A stretch of 64,000 bases of DNA from an uncultured Desulfovibrio sp. (lineage in GTDB: Bacteria > Desulfobacterota > Desulfovibrionia > Desulfovibrionales > Desulfovibrionaceae). Location of the stretch: positions 1-64,000 of the forward strand of contig NZ_CABSIF010000018.1 of NCBI RefSeq assembly GCF_902477725.1. Direction: 5' to 3'. The translations under genes were made by a program, and so were the position numbers. This document shows, piece by piece, positions 60,050-64,000 of this stretch (position 1 is the first letter of the stretch; every line of letters starts with the position of its first letter). The notes beneath the pieces were generated by a model. It was given only the letters and a program-made list of their open reading frames with translations. It had not been told where the DNA came from and ran no database searches.

Positions 60050-61498
60050 ATGGGACACCCGACTATCTATCCCACAGGCGTAACGGTCTATAATCCGGAA
60101 AAAGCCTGGAGTGGATTCACCATCATTCAGGCACCGGACAACGGCGCTTTGCTTCTTGGCATGAACGGTCATGAAATTCGCATGTGGAAGGACGTTCACG
60201 GCTTTCCCAACAAGATGTTCCCCGGCGGCATGCTCATGGGCAGCACCGGCACACGCCACCCCAAGCACGGGCTTCAGGATCAGCTTGATCTTGTACAGAT
60301 CGACTGGGACGGAAAAATCGTGTGGAAGTTCGACCGCGCCGAATTTGTAGAAGATCCCGGCCAGAAGGCTCAGTGGATGGCGCGTCAGCACCACGATTTC
60401 CAGCGCGAAGGCAGCTCCACAGGCTACTATGCTCCCGGCCAGGAACCCAAGATCGACTCCGGCAACACCCTGGTGCTTTGCCACAAAAACACTGTGCAGC
60501 CCTACATCAGCGACAAACCGCTGGTTGACGATGTTATCTACGAAGTCACCTGGGACGGCGACATCGTGTGGGAATGGAACTGCTCTGACCATGCGGAAGA
60601 AATGGGCTTCACCGAGGCCGCGCTCAATGCCATGTGCCGCGACCCCAACTACCGGGGCGGCACCCTCATGGAAGACGCCCCCGGCGTGGGCGACTGGATG
60701 CACGTCAACTCCATGTCCACACTTGGCCCCAACAAATGGTTTGAGGCTGGCGACGCCCGCTTCCACCCCGACAACATCATCATTGATGGACGGGAAACCA
60801 ATATTATTCTCATCCTGGACAAAAAAACCGGCAAGATTGTCTGGCAGCTTGGCCCGGACTATGACCGCAGCCCCGAAGACAAGGCCATCGGCTGGATCAT
60901 TGGTCAGCACCACGCGCACATGATCCCCCGTGGTTTGCCCGGCGAAGGCAATATTTTGGTATACGACAACGGCGGCTGGGGCGGCTACGGCAACCCCAAT
61001 CCTGGCGCGCCCAAGGGCGTCAAGGCGGCCCAGCGCGACTACTCCCGCGTGCTGGAAATAGATCCCGTGGCCCGCAAGATTGTGTGGCAGTATACGCCGC
61101 ATGAAGCAGGCTTCCTCGTGCCACTGGATGCCAGCCGTTTTTACAGCCCCTTCATCAGCTCTGCCCAGCGCCTGCCCAACGGCAACACGCTTATTTGCGA
61201 AGGTTCCGATGGCCGCGTTTTTGAAGTGACGGCAGAACACGAAATCGTGTGGGAATACATCTGCCCCTACAAGGGCCACATCAGCCTGCCCATGAACTGG
61301 GTGTACCGCGCCTACCGTCTGCCCTACTCCTGGGTGCCGCAGGCGGATGTGCCGGAGGAAAAAGCCATTGAACCTCTGGAAGTCAAAACCTTCCGCGTAC
61401 CCGGCGCGGCCCCGTTTGGCCCCATGTCTGAAGTCAAGGTTGAAGGCACCATCGGTTACTACAGTGGCGCAGGGCACTGCGTAGCAGCAACGGAATAG
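60050..61498 (+). CDS. Arylsulfotransferase (ASST) family protein
   Basis: A protein of 482 residues starting at 60050 with GGAGG before the ATG. Repeated beta-propeller-like strands (W-D-G-K-I-V-W-K, W-D-G-D-I-V-W-E-W, and K-I-V-W-Q-L) and the conserved G-Q-H-H-A-H-M near 284 match the ASST family, which moves sulfate from aryl sulfates via a His. No signal peptide is visible, so cytoplasmic or exported by another route. A sulfate-linked substrate fits the porin and MFS genes nearby. Confidence 0.82.
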   Translation: MGHPTIYPTGVTVYNPEKAWSGFTIIQAPDNGALLLGMNGHEIRMWKDVHGFPNKMFPGGMLMGSTGTRHPKHGLQDQLDLVQIDWDGKIVWKFDRAEFVEDPGQKAQWMARQHHDFQREGSSTGYYAPGQEPKIDSGNTLVLCHKNTVQPYISDKPLVDDVIYEVTWDGDIVWEWNCSDHAEEMGFTEAALNAMCRDPNYRGGTLMEDAPGVGDWMHVNSMSTLGPNKWFEAGDARFHPDNIIIDGRETNIILILDKKTGKIVWQLGPDYDRSPEDKAIGWIIGQHHAHMIPRGLPGEGNILVYDNGGWGGYGNPNPGAPKGVKAAQRDYSRVLEIDPVARKIVWQYTPHEAGFLVPLDASRFYSPFISSAQRLPNGNTLICEGSDGRVFEVTAEHEIVWEYICPYKGHISLPMNWVYRAYRLPYSWVPQADVPEEKAIEPLEVKTFRVPGAAPFGPMSEVKVEGTIGYYSGAGHCVAATE

Positions 61499-61524
61499 AA
61501 ACCTGTTCGCCATACCTTCCTTGC

Positions 61525-61560
61525 AGGGGTTCCGTCTTCGGACGGGGCCTCTGTTTTTTT
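61525..61560 (+). terminator. Terminator after the arylsulfotransferase gene
   Basis: A stem of AGGGGTTCCGTC with GACGGGGCCTCT and a TTCG loop is followed by seven T. Confidence 0.8.
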
Positions 61561-61712
61561 ATGGATGAAGCCCCGCTTAAAGCCTGCTCCTCTGGCAAGC
61601 ATGCTCCGCCGCCCAATTTCAGGTTAGGAGGCTGCCTGTATCAGCTTAGGAAAAGGCAAAAAATTTAAGGAAGCCCCCCACAATATGTCTCCACTACCCA
61701 ATTTTCGCCATA

Positions 61713-61741
61713 GAAAAGGCGGGAGAGCAAGCTCCCCCGCC
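61713..61741 (-). terminator. Terminator after the porin gene
   Basis: GGCGGGAGAGC pairs with GCTCCCCCGCC with one mismatch; TTTTCTA follows on the minus strand, 30 bases after the porin stop. Confidence 0.6.
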
Positions 61742-61766
61742 ACATCAGCCCAAGGGCTGAAAAAAA

Positions 61767-63299
61767 TCAGAACTGGTAACGGAAGGTCAGCGAAACCCGC
61801 CAGTTATCCCGATACTGCGAATCTTCCACGCCACGCCACGTGCTGCCGTCAAGATGCAGGTTCACGTAGGCGGCTTCCACATTCATCAGCAGGTTGTCGT
61901 AAATCTTGTAGGTATTGGACACGCTGCCTTCCCAGGCATGGTCGGTGGTGGTGAGGTAGGCCATGGGGCCGTCAGCCCTGCTGGGATAGCTCGTCATATT
62001 GGCCTTACGGGGCATTTCCGCACTGTTGGTGCCATGAAAATACGCAAGCTTGAAGGTGTGGGTCAGGTCGTCAATAAAGCTGACATCCTTGATGGTACCC
62101 ACAATACCCGCCAGACCGCCGGGATTGTGCCCGAGAACCTTCCAGGTATTGAGATCAAAGAAGCCGCCGCCAAAACCCAGCGGAGTGACCGGCCAGGGGG
62201 AGTTGAACACAGGCAGACGTTCTGAACCGTTGTAGGGGTTACTGTCGTCGCCGCTGCCGTACCAGGCGGTGATGCCAGGGACGCCCCAGTCGCATTTGTA
62301 ATCCACCCGCAAGGCCGCGTACCAGCCCTGACGCACGAGATCAAAGGTCTTGGTCTGTCCCGTGGAGCTGAACTGGGTGTAATCTTTCAGCTCGCCCATA
62401 TCCACGCGGCCATAGGTGAACTCCGCCGCGATGTCAAAAGGCTCGAAAGTCGTGACTTCAGAGGTCAGTCCGCCCCAAAAACCATTGCCCCAGGTATTGT
62501 TTGCATTGCGATATTTTTTTTCAAACGTGCTGAAGTAGTTGCCGCCGCTGCCAAGCACAGGCATGAGCCCGCCACGCGGGGCGTAAATGGCAGGTTCGCG
62601 CTGATCGGTATTGGTGTTGATGCCGCGCAGGCTGTTCTCGCCAATGAGGCCGTACATGCCCCAGGGGGTTATCTTCATGCCGTTGCCGGTGATCGGCAAG
62701 GTCAGCGCCAGCAGATCAAGGTTATCAAGGTAGTTTTTCTGCGTCTGTCCGTTTTGCGTAATTTCCGAATTATCGTTATATGGCCGCGCCCAGAAGCCCG
62801 TCAGCCCCATCTTGTAATCACCGCTGCTCACCAGGGGAGAGCTGACGGTCACCCCCGTGGAATACTGGCCGTACACCGCGCTCCAGCCAGTCACATAACC
62901 GGGCAGAAGCTGCGGCTGCATACCCATGCGCACCTTTATATCGGTCTTGGGCACGAGCCAGTCAATGTACGCATGCCGGACGCCAAGATTTTTTGAACTG
63001 TCCGCTCCAAGAGATGCGCCGTCGCCGGATTTTCCCCAGTTCATGGTGCCAGTGCCTACAGTGAACATCAGGCTGCCGGACACGTTTTCGCTGGCAATGG
63101 CGTCTATCTGGGTGCGCAGGCGCTCGATCGCGCCGAAGGTGTCGCTCCCTTTAATCCCGCGCGGCATGACATTGGATGCTTCAAAGCTTACATCAAATGC
63201 CCCCTTGACCTTGAAATCAACCGCCTCGGCCGCTTCCGGCGCAAGTAGCAAGCCCCCGGCAAGCAACACTCCCAGTACGTTGTTGCGAACAGCTTTCAT
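61767..63299 (-). CDS. Outer-membrane porin (Desulfovibrio homotrimeric type)
   Basis: A protein of 510 residues starting at 63299 behind AGGAGG. A signal peptide (1-25, ending A-E-A) precedes a beta-barrel of alternating strands ending in the aromatic L-T-F-R-Y-Q-F, typical of outer-membrane proteins. The layout matches the trimeric porins of sulfate reducers. It diverges from the MFS gene and shares operator-like sites with it. Confidence 0.82.
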   Translation of the reverse strand: MKAVRNNVLGVLLAGGLLLAPEAAEAVDFKVKGAFDVSFEASNVMPRGIKGSDTFGAIERLRTQIDAIASENVSGSLMFTVGTGTMNWGKSGDGASLGADSSKNLGVRHAYIDWLVPKTDIKVRMGMQPQLLPGYVTGWSAVYGQYSTGVTVSSPLVSSGDYKMGLTGFWARPYNDNSEITQNGQTQKNYLDNLDLLALTLPITGNGMKITPWGMYGLIGENSLRGINTNTDQREPAIYAPRGGLMPVLGSGGNYFSTFEKKYRNANNTWGNGFWGGLTSEVTTFEPFDIAAEFTYGRVDMGELKDYTQFSSTGQTKTFDLVRQGWYAALRVDYKCDWGVPGITAWYGSGDDSNPYNGSERLPVFNSPWPVTPLGFGGGFFDLNTWKVLGHNPGGLAGIVGTIKDVSFIDDLTHTFKLAYFHGTNSAEMPRKANMTSYPSRADGPMAYLTTTDHAWEGSVSNTYKIYDNLLMNVEAAYVNLHLDGSTWRGVEDSQYRDNWRVSLTFRYQF

Positions 63300-63381
63300 C
63301 ATTCCTCCTGTGCAAGTTGGTGCAACCATACAGAAACCTCTTCCAGTAATGCTCTGTAATGGCGCTTTCCGAAGGCCTGCA

Positions 63382-63399
63382 CCGTTGCCGCAACAACGT
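63382..63399. promoter_or_regulatory. Operator-like palindrome 2 (porin side)
   Basis: CCGTTG-N6-CAACGT. Confidence 0.55.
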
Positions 63400-63510
63400 T
63401 TTTTGAAAAAAGTTTATTTTTTCACAATCAATAGACATCACCTCTCAAAAACAACTCAACATGCTATTTTAAAAGAGTATTTTTATAAATGTGAAAAAAA
63501 TATTCAGAAA

Positions 63511-63528
63511 ATGTTGCCACAACAACGT
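63511..63528. promoter_or_regulatory. Operator-like palindrome 3 (MFS side)
   Basis: ATGTTG-N6-CAACGT. Confidence 0.55.
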
Positions 63529-63629
63529 CACCAGCACCACTGCTAGCCTAGTTTTTTGAACCAACACGGCAGTGGATGATTTTTTTCACAAAAAATGCAA
63601 AATGGCAGACAATGAAAAGGAGAGGCGCA

Positions 63630-64000
63630 ATGCAGGATTCGCCGCGCATCAGCAATAACTACTTTGACGGCCTTGCTGTTACAGGACGCCACAAGGCTGT
63701 GTTCTTTATCATTATGGTCGCATACTTTTGCGAACAGATGGATAACTGGAATTTCGGCTTTATTGCCCCGGCGCTGATGCACAACTGGGGGCTAACCATG
63801 AAGGACATCGGAACCGTGACCTTCTGGTATTTTGCCTCCATGACCCTCGGCGGATTTGTCGGCGGATTTATCTCGGACATCATCGGGCGGCGCAAAACCT
63901 TTCTCATTGCCATCACACTGTTTTCCACAGCCTCCATCATCAATGGCCTCACGGACAGCTTCCACGTATTTGTGGCATCACGCGCCCTGACAGGTTTTGG
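63630..64000 (+). CDS. MFS transporter, N-terminal part (cut by window edge)
   Basis: The frame starts at an ATG with AAAAGGAGAG upstream and is open to the window end, about 123 codons. Three membrane segments (about 22-42, 58-80 and 88-108) and the MFS loop motif G-G-F-I-S-D-I-I-G-R-R-K are visible. It likely imports an organic anion, by context a sulfonated or sulfate-ester compound (inference). Confidence 0.85.
   Translation, partial: MQDSPRISNNYFDGLAVTGRHKAVFFIIMVAYFCEQMDNWNFGFIAPALMHNWGLTMKDIGTVTFWYFASMTLGGFVGGFISDIIGRRKTFLIAITLFSTASIINGLTDSFHVFVASRALTGF

Larger units (their letters stand above)
63300..63629. promoter_or_regulatory. Divergent porin/MFS promoter region
   Basis: An AT-rich stretch (63410-63510) lies between two palindromes at 63382-63399 (CCGTTG-N6-CAACGT) and 63511-63528 (ATGTTG-N6-CAACGT). 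The first lies about 80 bases before the porin ATG, the second about 100 bases before the MFS ATG. Confidence 0.6.

Noticed and set aside
59960..61513. 517-residue minus-strand frame over the arylsulfotransferase
   Set aside because: Antisense shadow of a well-supported gene: composition is shadow-like, no ribosome-binding site, no domain.

Overview
The window is most likely from a sulfate-reducing deltaproteobacterium of the Desulfovibrio type (inference). The host genes supporting this are NikR, FolE2, an FmdE/DUF364 pair, a TonB/Fe-type transporter, an arylsulfotransferase and a Desulfovibrio-like porin. Codon use is GC-rich apart from a few AT-rich islands. There are three parts: host chromosome (1-5679), a complete Mu-like transposable prophage (5680-44081, 38.4 kb), and host chromosome again (44082-64000).

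Left host part: the end of a methyltransferase gene, nikR and folE2 overlapping by one base, a short flagellar-rod-like gene, an NlpC/P60 lipoprotein, a rhodanese membrane protein, gluQ, a conserved small gene and tRNA-Thr(CGT). The prophage lies just after the tRNA, inside an already decayed host gene. The two halves of that pseudogene rejoin in frame across a 5-base target duplication (CGCAG at 5675-5679 and 44082-44086). The element starts with TG and ends with CA.

Prophage, read from its left end (window right) on the minus strand: S24-type repressor (plus strand) with operator repeats, small early genes, MuA, MuB, regulators, Gam, HU, GemA/gp16, Mor, holin, endolysin, overlapping spanins, gp25/26/27-like genes, terminase, portal, MuF head protein, DUF2213, capsid, neck genes, sheath, tube, tail chaperone with a -1 frameshift, tape measure, baseplate, tail fibre, pectate-lyase-like protein, recombinase, Com and a cytosine methyltransferase. 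AT-rich or plus-strand cargo genes (a DUF4062 protein, a membrane-protein pair, a Cas2/SinR-like protein) interrupt this order.

The most notable system is a tail-fibre switch. The fibre gene ends in an inverted-repeat-bounded segment carrying a second, opposite C-terminal tip. A second segment of nearly the same size, bounded by related repeats, stores two more tips. All four tips share the reading frame and a conserved end, and all four sites share the core CTCYCGGCGTGGGAGG. Next to them is a short tyrosine recombinase that lacks the usual N-terminal integrase domain, and no serine invertase is present. This looks like a shufflon-type host-range switch in place of Mu Gin. Other points of interest are Com coupled to a C5-cytosine methyltransferase instead of Mom, a MuF protein with a DUF6883 toxin-like tail followed by a DUF4926-like partner, and an 8-mer (YGTTTACR) strongly enriched in the prophage only.

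Right host part: a flavin-reductase-like gene, a DnaJ-type zinc mini-protein, FmdE/DUF364/methyltransferase facing a TonB, Fe-type ABC transporter and TonB-receptor operon (probably metal or metallophore uptake), two small proteins, a cupin, and a hybrid histidine kinase with a periplasmic binding domain. The last block is a Crp/Fnr regulator, an arylsulfotransferase, a porin and an MFS transporter. Three copies of the same palindrome (RYGTTG-N6-CAACGT) lie near these genes and suggest a small regulon.
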